Below are positions 33,615 to 42,341 of a DNA stretch of 64,000 nucleotides, piece after piece. Each line of letters begins with the position of its first letter. The stretch's first letter is position 1. The DNA is taken from contig NZ_CP045997.1 in NCBI RefSeq assembly GCF_010233585.1, positions 9,288,114 through 9,352,113 on the forward strand. The letters are read 5' to 3'. Both the position numbers and the translations under genes were made by a program. The notes beneath the pieces are model-generated. The model ran no database searches and had not been told where the DNA came from. It saw only the letters and a program-made list of their open reading frames with translations. The DNA comes from Spirosoma endbachense (GTDB lineage Bacteria; Bacteroidota; Bacteroidia; Cytophagales; Spirosomataceae).

Positions 33615-35111
33615 ATGAAAAATCACAACGTATTGATTCTGTCAGTTGCCTTCCTGTTTAGTTACCAGGTATTCGGTCAGCAGTATGATATTCGTGATTT
33701 TGGCGCCAGAACCGATACTACTTTTCTAAATACGAAAGCCATTCAATCAGCTATTGATCAATGTGCTGGCAAGGGTGGAGGTGAGGTTCTGGTGCCTGCC
33801 GGTACGTATTATACAGGAACGATCTTCCTGAAATCTAATGTTTTTCTGCATCTGTCGGCCGGGTCAGTACTACAGGGGAGCTACAACCCGGCCGATTATC
33901 CGGAACATACCATTTTATCCGCAAAAAAGTACGGTACTATCACCCACAATGGTCTCTATGTCGAGAAAATGAAAGCCCTGGTTATTACCGACAGGGCAAC
34001 TCATACAGGAATTATTGGGCTGGGTACGCTGAAAGGACCCGGCGAAGGGAAGGCGTTTCAACTGGGGCTGAATAAGGACGGTAAGCCCAAAAACATTTTT
34101 TTTATCGGCTGTCGGGATGTGCTGCTGGAAGGTATCAGCATCCTCAACTCAGCGCAGGTAACCGTTTCAATATCAGGTTGTGAGCGAGTCACCATCAATA
34201 AAATCTACCTCCGAAGTTGGGTGAACTGGAATTGCGACGGGTTGGACATCGATGGGAAAGATGTTATCATTTCCAACTGCCGCATCGACTCAGAGGATGA
34301 TGCACTCTGCTTTAAAAGCGAATACCTCGATAAATTCTGCGAAAACATAACAGTCACCAATTGTGTGCTGTCGAGCATCTGCAATGGGATCAAATTCGGT
34401 ACCGGTTCACGAAGTGGCTTCCGAAATATTACCGTCACCAATTGTGTCATCAGGAAAGGGTCGGTAAACGGGTATCGGCACTGGCCAATGACTGTCAGTA
34501 TCGTGCATAGGCCCGAAGAAACGAGTGTCAACACGGGCATTGTCATTCTGGGTGTCGATGGGGGGATCGTTGAGAACATCAATATCTCTGACATTATCAT
34601 GACGGATGTATTAAGTCCGATTTTTATCCGGGTAGGCAAGCGGTTTCTGAATCCGGATAAAAAGACGTCCGTAATGCGGCACATCAATATTCAGAACATC
34701 AGAGCCGAGACCCGGAGCATCATTCCCTCAATTCTTGCCGGTTTGGAAGAAAGTCCAGCCGAAGATATCCGACTCTCCAATATTCGAATTACGATCCCCA
34801 AAGGCGTTGCTGCGGATTCACTCAGGACGTTTCCGGCAATCGTTCGCGAAGATGTAAAAGGGTATCCGGAAAACAGGCTGACATTCGGGACAAAGCTCCC
34901 GGCAAGTGCTTTTTATATCAGGCATGTGAATGGGTTAACCATTGATGATGTGGTAGTTACCTATGGTGAACCCGATGCCAGGCCTGCTTTCTATGTAGAC
35001 GATGTGCGAGGTTTAAAATTAAGAAACGTGGTTATCGGCGATAAGAAACTGGAGAAAATGGACGCGATGCTTACAGAGAAGAACAGCGAGCGAATTGAAG
35101 TAATGAATTGA
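33615..35111 (+). CDS. Glycoside hydrolase family 28-like protein (polygalacturonase-like)
   Basis: A 498-residue exported protein (signal about 1-21, ending VFGQ). The opening YDIRDFGARTDTTFLNTKAI and GGEVLVPAGTYYTGTIFLKS are typical of GH28. Three acidic residues of the GH28 site are present: D208 in NCDGLDIDG, and D228-D229 in DSEDDALCFKS. The family GHG histidine is replaced: ICNGIKFGTGS has N257 in that place. Thus either the substrate differs or activity is reduced. GH28 hydrolyses alpha-1,4-galacturonan or related pectic chains by inversion. It lies between two secreted carbohydrate-active genes with small gaps (44 and 34 bp) and is likely periplasmic. Confidence 0.88.
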   Translation: MKNHNVLILSVAFLFSYQVFGQQYDIRDFGARTDTTFLNTKAIQSAIDQCAGKGGGEVLVPAGTYYTGTIFLKSNVFLHLSAGSVLQGSYNPADYPEHTILSAKKYGTITHNGLYVEKMKALVITDRATHTGIIGLGTLKGPGEGKAFQLGLNKDGKPKNIFFIGCRDVLLEGISILNSAQVTVSISGCERVTINKIYLRSWVNWNCDGLDIDGKDVIISNCRIDSEDDALCFKSEYLDKFCENITVTNCVLSSICNGIKFGTGSRSGFRNITVTNCVIRKGSVNGYRHWPMTVSIVHRPEETSVNTGIVILGVDGGIVENINISDIIMTDVLSPIFIRVGKRFLNPDKKTSVMRHINIQNIRAETRSIIPSILAGLEESPAEDIRLSNIRITIPKGVAADSLRTFPAIVREDVKGYPENRLTFGTKLPASAFYIRHVNGLTIDDVVVTYGEPDARPAFYVDDVRGLKLRNVVIGDKKLEKMDAMLTEKNSERIEVMN

Positions 35112-35145
35112 TAAATTCTGTCAGAAAAGTTATAACAAAATCAGT

Positions 35146-37308
35146 ATGCTCAGAAAGGGACTAGTCTGTAGTTGGCTCTTGTGTTGCTGGACGGGAAATG
35201 CGTTCGGGCAAAACAGAAATGCCCTTGCTGAAAAGTACTACCAACTGATTGAAACGCCAACATCGCCCGAAAAATGGGATGCGTGGCGTTCCGAACTACG
35301 GGCCTGGAAAGATTCAACTAGAAGATTCCTGAACTTTAACGGAGAGAATTATCAGAAAAGCGAGTACAAATGGGCATCCAGTGCCTATTCTACGTTTTTC
35401 CTGATGGCCAGCGAAACAACCCTTTATGATAAAAACGGGACGTATGCCATCCGGAATTGCCTCAGAAAATACGAAGACAGCTACGGCGGTGTTGACGTAG
35501 TGGTTTTATGGCCGACGTACCCACAGCTGGGCTTCGATAACCGGACTCAATACTCGTTTTATCGAAATCTGCCGGGGGGTGTTGCGGGTCTTAAACAGGT
35601 ATGCAATGAATTGCATCAGCTCGGAAAAAAACTGATGATTGCCTACAATCCCTGGGACAATATTGCCCGGAACCAGGGCAAAACTGATGAAGACGAACTG
35701 CTTGATTTACTGACTGAAACGGGTGCCGACGGGGTATATCTGGATACGATTTCAAATTTCGACGGCTTTTTTCAAAAAATGCAGAAGGCCAACGCCGGAG
35801 CTGTGTTTCAGTCCGAAATACCGATTCGTCCTGATGTGTTGAATCAGGTGCATCAATCGTGGCTGGAGGTGGGCTGGAATGAGAAATACAAAAACCTTGA
35901 GTTTGGTGAAGTGCCCTTGCTGGTGCGCAACCGATGGCTGGAACAGCGGCACATGATTTACCGGCTTTCGCGCTTCAGCCACGAACAATCGACACTTCTC
36001 CAAAATGCATGGATCAACGGCTGCGGAATCGTGATTTGGGAAAACGTATTCGGTACCGTAAATGAAGTCAATCCCCGTGATCGATCGCTGTTGCGAGCCA
36101 TGTTGCCCATTCAACGGCGCTATACCCAATTTTTCACGGAAGGCAGTTGGACACCCCTGTTCCCGATTCAACTCAACCGGGTGTTCGCGAGCCGCTGGCA
36201 ACTGGGCAAAAGCATACTATGGACGCTAGTCAATCGGCAGGAACAATGGACAACGGGTAAACTTTTTGAGCAGGACGACGTACCGGGCGTTCGCTATTTC
36301 GACCTGATAGCGGGGAAAGAACTTAAACCAGGCCGTGCCAACGGGAAGGTGAGTTTGTACGCTGACTACGGCCCCAAAGACATCGGTTGTATTCTGGCCG
36401 TCGCCGAATCGGATCTGACCGATGACCTCATTGCTTTTCTGAAAAAACAGGCCGACACCCACAAACGGGCTAACTATAGCACTGCCTTTCATCTGGCCAA
36501 GCCCCGTCTGAAGCCGGGAATCACTACCCCGGCCTACGCAAAAAACAAATTACCTAAAGGCATGGAATCCATACCCGTTTCACGAGATTCGGTGCATATG
36601 ATGTTCAGTTTCCGACAGCGGGAGTGTGGTTTTTACCCAATTCGCAATTTTGTGGACTACGCCTACAGCCAGGCTCGCAACGAAATAACAACGGGCGAAG
36701 TGACCGTAAAGCTCAGGCCGTTTGCCATGGATGAAACCCTGGTGACAAACGCGCAATTTGCTCAGTTTTTAAAAGCAAGCCAGTATCAACCTCGGCATCG
36801 CGAAAACTTCCTCAGACACTGGGTCAACAACGCTCCGCCCGTTGGTCAGGAGAATCACCCGGTAGTGTGGGTAGCGTTGGACGACGCCCGTGCCTACGCT
36901 AAATGGGCTGGGAAACGACTACCAACCGAAGCCGAATGGCAATGGGCTGCTCAAAATGGACCCGCCCAGACTCGCTACCCCTGGGGCAATGCCTTCGATT
37001 CGACGGTTGTGAATACGGGACAATGGACAGGAGCTACACCCGTCAACCGGTTTGACAAAGGCCGGACGAAACAGGGGTTGTATGACATGAGCGGCAATGT
37101 ATGGCAACTGACCGAAAGTGAGCGAACCGACGGCTACAATCGCTTCTGCATTTTGCGTGGGGGAGCCTGGTACGTCAATCGGGCTTCGGAGTGGTACGCC
37201 GATCAGGGGGCTCAGGATACCAGCTTTGGCGCTAAATATTTACTGACATGGGCGGGTCTGGATCGCTGTGCAACGGTGGGGTTTAGATGCGTAGTGGATA
37301 GCCAATAA
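35146..37308 (+). CDS. TIM-barrel hydrolase-like domain fused to SUMF1/FGE-like domain
   Basis: A 720-residue exported protein (signal about 1-21, ending NAFGQ). The N-terminal part (about 60-420) looks like a glycosidase TIM barrel: DVVVLWPTYPQLGFDNR, GKKLMIAYNPWDNIA, GADGVYLDT with D200, and FQSEIPIRPD with E224 as possible catalytic acids. The C-terminal part (about 485-718) is a SUMF1/formylglycine-generating-like domain: MDETLVTNAQFAQFL, VVWVALDDARAYAKWAGKRL, PTEAEWQWAA and LYDMSGNVWQL. In true FGE the copper-binding cysteines follow the RGGS motif, but here RGGAWYVNRASEWYA (from residue 671) has none. So this is not a sulfatase activator; the domain is more likely a binding module. No sulfatase gene lies in the window. 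Confidence 0.85.
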   Translation: MLRKGLVCSWLLCCWTGNAFGQNRNALAEKYYQLIETPTSPEKWDAWRSELRAWKDSTRRFLNFNGENYQKSEYKWASSAYSTFFLMASETTLYDKNGTYAIRNCLRKYEDSYGGVDVVVLWPTYPQLGFDNRTQYSFYRNLPGGVAGLKQVCNELHQLGKKLMIAYNPWDNIARNQGKTDEDELLDLLTETGADGVYLDTISNFDGFFQKMQKANAGAVFQSEIPIRPDVLNQVHQSWLEVGWNEKYKNLEFGEVPLLVRNRWLEQRHMIYRLSRFSHEQSTLLQNAWINGCGIVIWENVFGTVNEVNPRDRSLLRAMLPIQRRYTQFFTEGSWTPLFPIQLNRVFASRWQLGKSILWTLVNRQEQWTTGKLFEQDDVPGVRYFDLIAGKELKPGRANGKVSLYADYGPKDIGCILAVAESDLTDDLIAFLKKQADTHKRANYSTAFHLAKPRLKPGITTPAYAKNKLPKGMESIPVSRDSVHMMFSFRQRECGFYPIRNFVDYAYSQARNEITTGEVTVKLRPFAMDETLVTNAQFAQFLKASQYQPRHRENFLRHWVNNAPPVGQENHPVVWVALDDARAYAKWAGKRLPTEAEWQWAAQNGPAQTRYPWGNAFDSTVVNTGQWTGATPVNRFDKGRTKQGLYDMSGNVWQLTESERTDGYNRFCILRGGAWYVNRASEWYADQGAQDTSFGAKYLLTWAGLDRCATVGFRCVVDSQ

Positions 37309-37330
37309 GAGAAAAGCGTAAAACCGAACA

Positions 37331-38797
37331 ATGAAAAATATACTATACAGCACGATAATGGTTGCCCTGGCAATTGCCCAGGGGTTTTCGCAAACCATAA
37401 CACCGCATCCTGTTCCCGAAGAATTTGCGTCGGATTACTACGTCGTAACCATAAACGGCCAGGCAGTGCCGGTTTTTCATGCCGGACTGAACGTCTACTT
37501 TGCCAGCTTCGACTTTAGGGGCTTAGCCAGCGTAACGGTGTCGCCCAAGGTCGACAGCGATAAATATGCGGGCCAAACCTCCAACAAAGAAGCCACGCAG
37601 GTCGGGGCGAAAGGATATTGGCGGGGCGGGGTTACGGTTCGGCCACTGTCCAAAAATATCAAGCCGAACCTCGCTGGCGCAACAATTAACTTTTCACTTA
37701 CTGATGCTGGGCAGTATTCGATAGAACGCGCCGGAACCAGTAATTTCAAAGACGATGTGCTGCTATTGTTTGCCAACCGACCTGATGTCAACGTCATCAA
37801 GTTGACAGATAAAAACGTCATTCACTTAAAGGCCGGTATTCATAATCAGCACATTGATCTCCAGAGCGGGCAAACGCTGTTTCTGGATGCTGGGGCAGTA
37901 TTGTTCGGCAGTATCAACATCTGGGATGCAAAAAATGTAAGCATTCTGGGGCGCGGAACAGTGGTCTATTACGGTCCGCAATCAGAAGATCACGACGACG
38001 GCTGGAAAAATCAGAAAAACTGGCATCCACTCACGACCCATAACGTGCAGGGCCTGACTGTTCGGGGCGTTACATTCGTTGGGCGAAGTCGAACCTGGTC
38101 GTTGCAAACGCATACGACCTTCGACGCTGTTTTCGATAACATCAAAGTCATCGCCGTCAATCCGCAGAATATCAATGGTGATGGTATTGACTGGTACGGT
38201 GGTGGACGTACTAGAGTAATGAACAGTTTCATCCGGTCAATGGACGATTGCTTTGCTTTGTTCACACCAGAGAGCAGTAAGGATATGTGGGCAACCACAA
38301 AAAATACGGAAGGTGAAGTCAGTAACATTACCATCGAAAACTGCGTGCTATGGACCACGCTGGCAAATGTATTCCGTATCGGGTTTAATGGTCAGGCGCT
38401 AACAACCCGTGCTATCACCATGAAAAATACAGACGTCATTCACATCAGCAAAAGTGAGTGGTATGCACCCTGGTCCCTGTTTTGTATGGTTAGCCCCAAT
38501 AGCAAAGGCCAGGCGAAGCATAGCAACTACTGGTTTGAGAAAATTCGGTTTGAAGAACCGGCGGCAATTTTTGGATTACAAAACCCTGAGGCCCAATTCA
38601 GTGGATTGACCCTGAAAGACATTACGATGATTGGCGAACCCATACCCTCGCTCATCAAAAACAGGTCTGGTAACATAATTTTTGACAATGTCATCCTGAA
38701 TGGAAAGCGGGTGAGTTCTGAGGCCGATATTCCACTTAGAGCAGGAAGTTCACATATCGAACAACCGACCTGGCAGCCAGCGGCACAAGCACGTTGA
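37331..38797 (+). CDS. GH28/GH49-clan beta-helix hydrolase-like protein
   Basis: A 488-residue exported protein (signal about 1-20, ending GFSQ). An N-terminal beta-sandwich (about 22-150) precedes a beta-helix domain. The helix carries the clan GH-N acidic residues: D284 and D287 in INGDGIDWYGG, and D305-D306 in RSMDDCFALF. This layout resembles dextranase/isopullulanase-like GH49 and distant GH28 proteins more than plain polygalacturonases. Its neighbour at 33615 is a second GH28-like protein, but the two differ in length and domain order. It lies 22 bp after the SUMF1 fusion and 22 bp before the next beta-helix gene, so it is in the same operon. The substrate is unknown. Confidence 0.85.
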   Translation: MKNILYSTIMVALAIAQGFSQTITPHPVPEEFASDYYVVTINGQAVPVFHAGLNVYFASFDFRGLASVTVSPKVDSDKYAGQTSNKEATQVGAKGYWRGGVTVRPLSKNIKPNLAGATINFSLTDAGQYSIERAGTSNFKDDVLLLFANRPDVNVIKLTDKNVIHLKAGIHNQHIDLQSGQTLFLDAGAVLFGSINIWDAKNVSILGRGTVVYYGPQSEDHDDGWKNQKNWHPLTTHNVQGLTVRGVTFVGRSRTWSLQTHTTFDAVFDNIKVIAVNPQNINGDGIDWYGGGRTRVMNSFIRSMDDCFALFTPESSKDMWATTKNTEGEVSNITIENCVLWTTLANVFRIGFNGQALTTRAITMKNTDVIHISKSEWYAPWSLFCMVSPNSKGQAKHSNYWFEKIRFEEPAAIFGLQNPEAQFSGLTLKDITMIGEPIPSLIKNRSGNIIFDNVILNGKRVSSEADIPLRAGSSHIEQPTWQPAAQAR

Positions 38798-38819
38798 CAC
38801 AGCAGAAAAACATAATAGC

Positions 38820-39923
38820 ATGAAAAACGTACATATCTATTTCTGGCTCAGTGCGGCTTTGGCTGTCCTATCAATAGAAAATCAGGTTGCTGCCAAGCAG
38901 TATTTTATCAATAGTGTCTCAGGCAATGATGCTAACTCCGGTACCGAGACGGTCAACCCATGGCAATCTCTTGCCCCTGTTCAGGCTAAAGACTTTATGC
39001 CTGGCGACACCATCAACTTTATGGGTGGTTCAGGCTGGGACACCGGACTGGATATTAACGATAGCGGAACGGACCAAAAGCCTATCGTTTTTCGGGCGAT
39101 GGGTGAGGGAGCAAAGCCCATGTTTAGGCATCCGGGTAACATGGCAAAGGCCATTAATATCACCGGAAAGTGGATTATTGTTGACGGGTTTGTTGCCAAA
39201 GATGCCCACCTCGCTGGGATCTATCTGGCGAAAGGAGCCGATCATAACATCATCCGAAACTGTGAAATCGAAAACTGTGGGGGTGGGGTTATGATCCATG
39301 GCAGTTATAACCTCATTTCGCAAAACTACGCCCACGATCTGATAATGGTTAAAAACACACAGGGGGGAGATGATGACTATGGAGCCGTAGCCTACTGGGT
39401 CTTTGCCCCAAACAATGAAATCGCCTACAACCGGGCAGTACGTTGCCGTGCCCAATGTTATGATTATGGCTCCGACGGTGGCTTTTTTGAAGTCTATACC
39501 AATGGCGACAGCACCTATGTGCATCACAACTATGCTGAAGACTGTAACGGCTTTTTGGAAATAGGCGGTGGGTCAGCACGCGACATTCTTGTGTCTCATA
39601 ATGTCTCCGTAGAGAATGGCGAATGGACTTTTCACCTCACCGGAAAGTTCCGGAGTGACATTCATAATTTCAGGATGGAACACAATACGATCATCTCCAG
39701 AAAAGGTACCAGATGGAATAATATATTGGGGATCGGGAAAGGCGATAGTACGATCAATTCGCTGATTTTTAGCGATAATCTGGTCGTTTTAGGCGGTGAA
39801 GCCACCGAAAAAGTAGCGCGTCACGGCAACTTTATCCACCACAACAATACCTACTTCCTGCTCGATGGTGCCCAGCTTGGTTTTGCCGGGGCTAGTGGGG
39901 AGCAGATCAGTGTGTCCCGCTAA
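38820..39923 (+). CDS. Right-handed parallel beta-helix protein
   Basis: A 367-residue exported protein (signal about 1-25, ending QVAAK). It opens with KQYFINSVSGNDANSGTETV and PGDTINFMGGSGWDTGL, as in other family members. Beta-helix rungs follow, including NIIRNCEIENCGGGVMIHGS and HDLIMVKNTQGGDDDYGAVA. It belongs to a different branch from the three paralogues at 1, 32188 and 40021. The end is abrupt (GFAGASGEQISVSR) and lacks the closing GSPAID-type strand. That strand is hinted at in other frames just after the stop (NPGSPFI, then DNVGSKFSK), so the C-terminus may be frameshifted. A catalytic function could not be assigned. Confidence 0.85.
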   Translation: MKNVHIYFWLSAALAVLSIENQVAAKQYFINSVSGNDANSGTETVNPWQSLAPVQAKDFMPGDTINFMGGSGWDTGLDINDSGTDQKPIVFRAMGEGAKPMFRHPGNMAKAINITGKWIIVDGFVAKDAHLAGIYLAKGADHNIIRNCEIENCGGGVMIHGSYNLISQNYAHDLIMVKNTQGGDDDYGAVAYWVFAPNNEIAYNRAVRCRAQCYDYGSDGGFFEVYTNGDSTYVHHNYAEDCNGFLEIGGGSARDILVSHNVSVENGEWTFHLTGKFRSDIHNFRMEHNTIISRKGTRWNNILGIGKGDSTINSLIFSDNLVVLGGEATEKVARHGNFIHHNNTYFLLDGAQLGFAGASGEQISVSR

Positions 39924-40020
39924 CGAGAAATCCGGGAAGCCCGTTTATCTGATAACGTTGGATCGAAATTTAGTAAGTCGCTATCTATCTGAATAACAAA
40001 ACTATACGTAGTGAAAATTT

Positions 40021-41409
40021 ATGAAAACAACCCTTCTTTTTTCTATCTTATTCGCAATCAACACCTTTGTTTCTGCCGCAATTTGGCATGTTTCCGGTAC
40101 GGGAAACGACGCAAACGATGGTAAAACACCCGAAACCGCTTTGCGGAATCTGCAAAAAGCTGCTGATCTGGTGCAACCTGGCGATGTAGTGCTTATTAGC
40201 AACGGTACGTATACCAACGCTGATAAAGGAAATGGTAGCGCGGTCCTGTCTATCACGCGCTCCGGTACGTCGGCGGCCTGGATTACCTGGAAAGCACGTC
40301 CGGGTCATCATCCTGAAATTCATCCGGTCGGTTGGGCCGGTATTCAGATTACTGGCTCCTACAACGTGATTGACGGACTAAGTGTCATTGGCAACAATGA
40401 TTCAATTGTGCTGCTGAAAGCGCAGGAAGATGGTAAAAAAACAACGCCTGATCCTTACTATAATACCAACGGGATTTTCTTCAATGGACGGGGTAAAAAG
40501 CCGGACGAAAAACCACACCACCTGGTCATTCGCAACTGCATAGTTGGTAAGTGTGCAGGTGGTGGCATTGTCGGTATCGAGATCGACTATTTGACAGTTG
40601 AGGATTGTAAAGTTTTTGAAAACGCCTGGTTTATGCGATACGGTGGCTCGGGAATAACAACGCTGAACAACTGGGCACACGATGATGCGCCAGGTTACCA
40701 TATCGTTATCCAGCGCAATTTTGTCTGGAACAATAAAACGCTGGTTGCCTGGGAGAAAATCGGCAAACTGAGCGACGGTAATGGTATTCTACTGGATGTG
40801 ACTGATCAGGAACAGGGGCAGGGCGCTACTAATCCCAATGCCGATGCGGTTGTAAAGCCAGCCACAAGCCAGACGATAGTTGCTCCAAATACTGTTGCCG
40901 GTACACTAGTGCCGGAAAAGCCAAAGCGGCCAGAATGGACAGGGCGAGCGCTGATTGCCAATAATGTCAGTACGTTCAATGGTGGGTCGGGGATTCATAC
41001 CTTCCGCACGAAACACGTCGACATTATTAACAACACAACGTACTGGAATGGCGGGATTGTCGGGTATCAGGAGTTGTTTGCTAATCGGTCGGAAGATGTA
41101 GTTATCCTCAATAACATCATTGTGCCCAGACCGGGTGGTGCCGTAACTTCTAACAATCGAAACACCAGCGTCCGTTGGGATTATAACGTATACCCAGCTG
41201 CGCAGACTGTTTTTGCGGGGGCTAACGACATCGTTGCGGAACCCAGCTTTATCAATATTCAGCCCGATCCAACAAAGGGTGATTTTCGACTGGCGAAAAG
41301 CAGTCGGGCCGTTAATTCGGGTAGTAATGACGTTCCTCTGTCCAACGATATTCTGGGTAAGGCCCGCCCCAAAAATGCCGGACGGGACCGGGGTGCATTT
41401 GAACAATAA
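40021..41409 (+). CDS. Beta-helix protein, third paralogue
   Basis: A 462-residue exported protein (signal about 1-19, ending VSAAI). It opens with IWHVSGTGNDANDGKTPETA and PGDVVLISNGTY, followed by the beta-helix. Shared motifs include HHLVIRNCIVGKCAGGGIVG, YGGSGITTLN, LSDGNGILLDVTD and NGGSGIHTFRTKHVDIINNT, closing with GKARPKNAGRDRGAFEQ. A distinctive insertion after DVTDQEQGQGATNPNADA separates it from its paralogues. It has no T9SS tail or lipobox, so it would be free in the periplasm. A hairpin at 41423-41457 follows its stop. Confidence 0.9.
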   Translation: MKTTLLFSILFAINTFVSAAIWHVSGTGNDANDGKTPETALRNLQKAADLVQPGDVVLISNGTYTNADKGNGSAVLSITRSGTSAAWITWKARPGHHPEIHPVGWAGIQITGSYNVIDGLSVIGNNDSIVLLKAQEDGKKTTPDPYYNTNGIFFNGRGKKPDEKPHHLVIRNCIVGKCAGGGIVGIEIDYLTVEDCKVFENAWFMRYGGSGITTLNNWAHDDAPGYHIVIQRNFVWNNKTLVAWEKIGKLSDGNGILLDVTDQEQGQGATNPNADAVVKPATSQTIVAPNTVAGTLVPEKPKRPEWTGRALIANNVSTFNGGSGIHTFRTKHVDIINNTTYWNGGIVGYQELFANRSEDVVILNNIIVPRPGGAVTSNNRNTSVRWDYNVYPAAQTVFAGANDIVAEPSFINIQPDPTKGDFRLAKSSRAVNSGSNDVPLSNDILGKARPKNAGRDRGAFEQ

Positions 41410-41422
41410 GAACTAAATAAAC

Positions 41423-41457
41423 TAAACCTACAAGGTTTCAAAAACCGTATAGGTTTA
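41423..41457. terminator. Hairpin between beta-helix and isomerase genes
   Basis: Arms TAAACCTACAAGGTTT (41423-41438) and AAACCGTATAGGTTTA (41442-41457) pair in 14 of 16 positions around a 3-nt loop. Similar ACCTACAAGGTTT hairpins are, as far as I recall, widespread in Cytophagales intergenic DNA, so it may be a dispersed repeat used as terminator or RNA-processing site. No clear U-tract follows. Confidence 0.5.
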
Positions 41458-41468
41458 AGAACTTAATC

Positions 41469-42311
41469 ATGAAAAAATCCCTACTGGTTTTCGCTATTCT
41501 ATTGAGCTTTGGTTCCGCTCAGGCGCAGAAAAAGGTGTTCCCCCAAACGCCCGGCATGGTGTCGTATACCTACCGGAACAGTTTTGCCAAAAACGTACCG
41601 GCCACGCTCGACACCATCAAGGCATTGGGTATTACCAACATGGAGTTTTCTAACCTGTTCGGCAAAACAGCTGCTGAACTACGCAAACTCCTTGATGAAC
41701 GCGGCATGAAATGCTCTTCGTTTGGAGTGGGATATCCCGATCTGCAAAACAAACTGGCCGAAGTAGGTCAGAACGCCAAAACCCTTGGTGCTCAGTACGT
41801 CCGGGTGGCTTGGGTGCCACACAAAGGACCGTTTACGCTCGATCTGGCCAAGCAAACGGTTACCGATTTCAATAACTTTGGAAAGCAGTTAAAAGACCAG
41901 TTTGGGCTGACATTCTGCTACCATAACCACGGCTACGAATTTGAGACGTATGAAAGTGGCACCCTGTTCGATTACATTGTGCAGAATACAAACCCCGACT
42001 ATGTTAGTTTCGAAATGGATATACTCTGGACATTTTTTCCCGGCGTCGACCCTGCAGCGCTGATCAAAAAATACCCGAACCGCTTCAAACTCATGCATCT
42101 GAAAGATCTGCGCAAAGGGGTTGTCGGCAATTTGTCGGGAGGGACGCCGGTCGAGAACGACGTAGCGCTGGGAACCGGTCAGCTCAATTTGCCTGCCATC
42201 CTGAAAGCCGCCCAGCAGTCGTCTATTCAACATTATTATATTGAAGACGAAAGCCCGAGTTATGCAACGCAGGTGCCACAGACCATCGCTTATCTAAACC
42301 AGTTGAAGTGA
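41469..42311 (+). CDS. Exported sugar phosphate isomerase/epimerase-like TIM-barrel protein
   Basis: A 280-residue xylose-isomerase-like TIM barrel with a Sec signal peptide (1-20, ending AQAQ). Barrel signatures are GITNMEFSNLFG, QYVRVAWVPHKG, LTFCYHNHGYEF, YVSFEMDILWTFFPG, LMHLKDLRKG and HYYIEDES, which supply the Glu/Asp/His metal ligands of this superfamily. Like the Tat-exported protein at 18243 it works outside the cytosol and so cannot act on a phosphorylated sugar in the usual way. Such exported members often neighbour ThuA and Gfo/Idh genes in loci that handle 3-keto glycosides. ThuA follows after 30 bp here. Confidence 0.9.
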   Translation: MKKSLLVFAILLSFGSAQAQKKVFPQTPGMVSYTYRNSFAKNVPATLDTIKALGITNMEFSNLFGKTAAELRKLLDERGMKCSSFGVGYPDLQNKLAEVGQNAKTLGAQYVRVAWVPHKGPFTLDLAKQTVTDFNNFGKQLKDQFGLTFCYHNHGYEFETYESGTLFDYIVQNTNPDYVSFEMDILWTFFPGVDPAALIKKYPNRFKLMHLKDLRKGVVGNLSGGTPVENDVALGTGQLNLPAILKAAQQSSIQHYYIEDESPSYATQVPQTIAYLNQLK

Positions 42312-42341
42312 CGAATACGTCTGGCATTCTACGGTCTAGCT

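Noticed and set aside
35146..37308. Sulfatase-maturation (FGE) role for the SUMF1 gene
   Set aside because: The cysteine motif is missing and no sulfatase is encoded nearby; DUF1501 lacks the C/S-x-P-x-R site.
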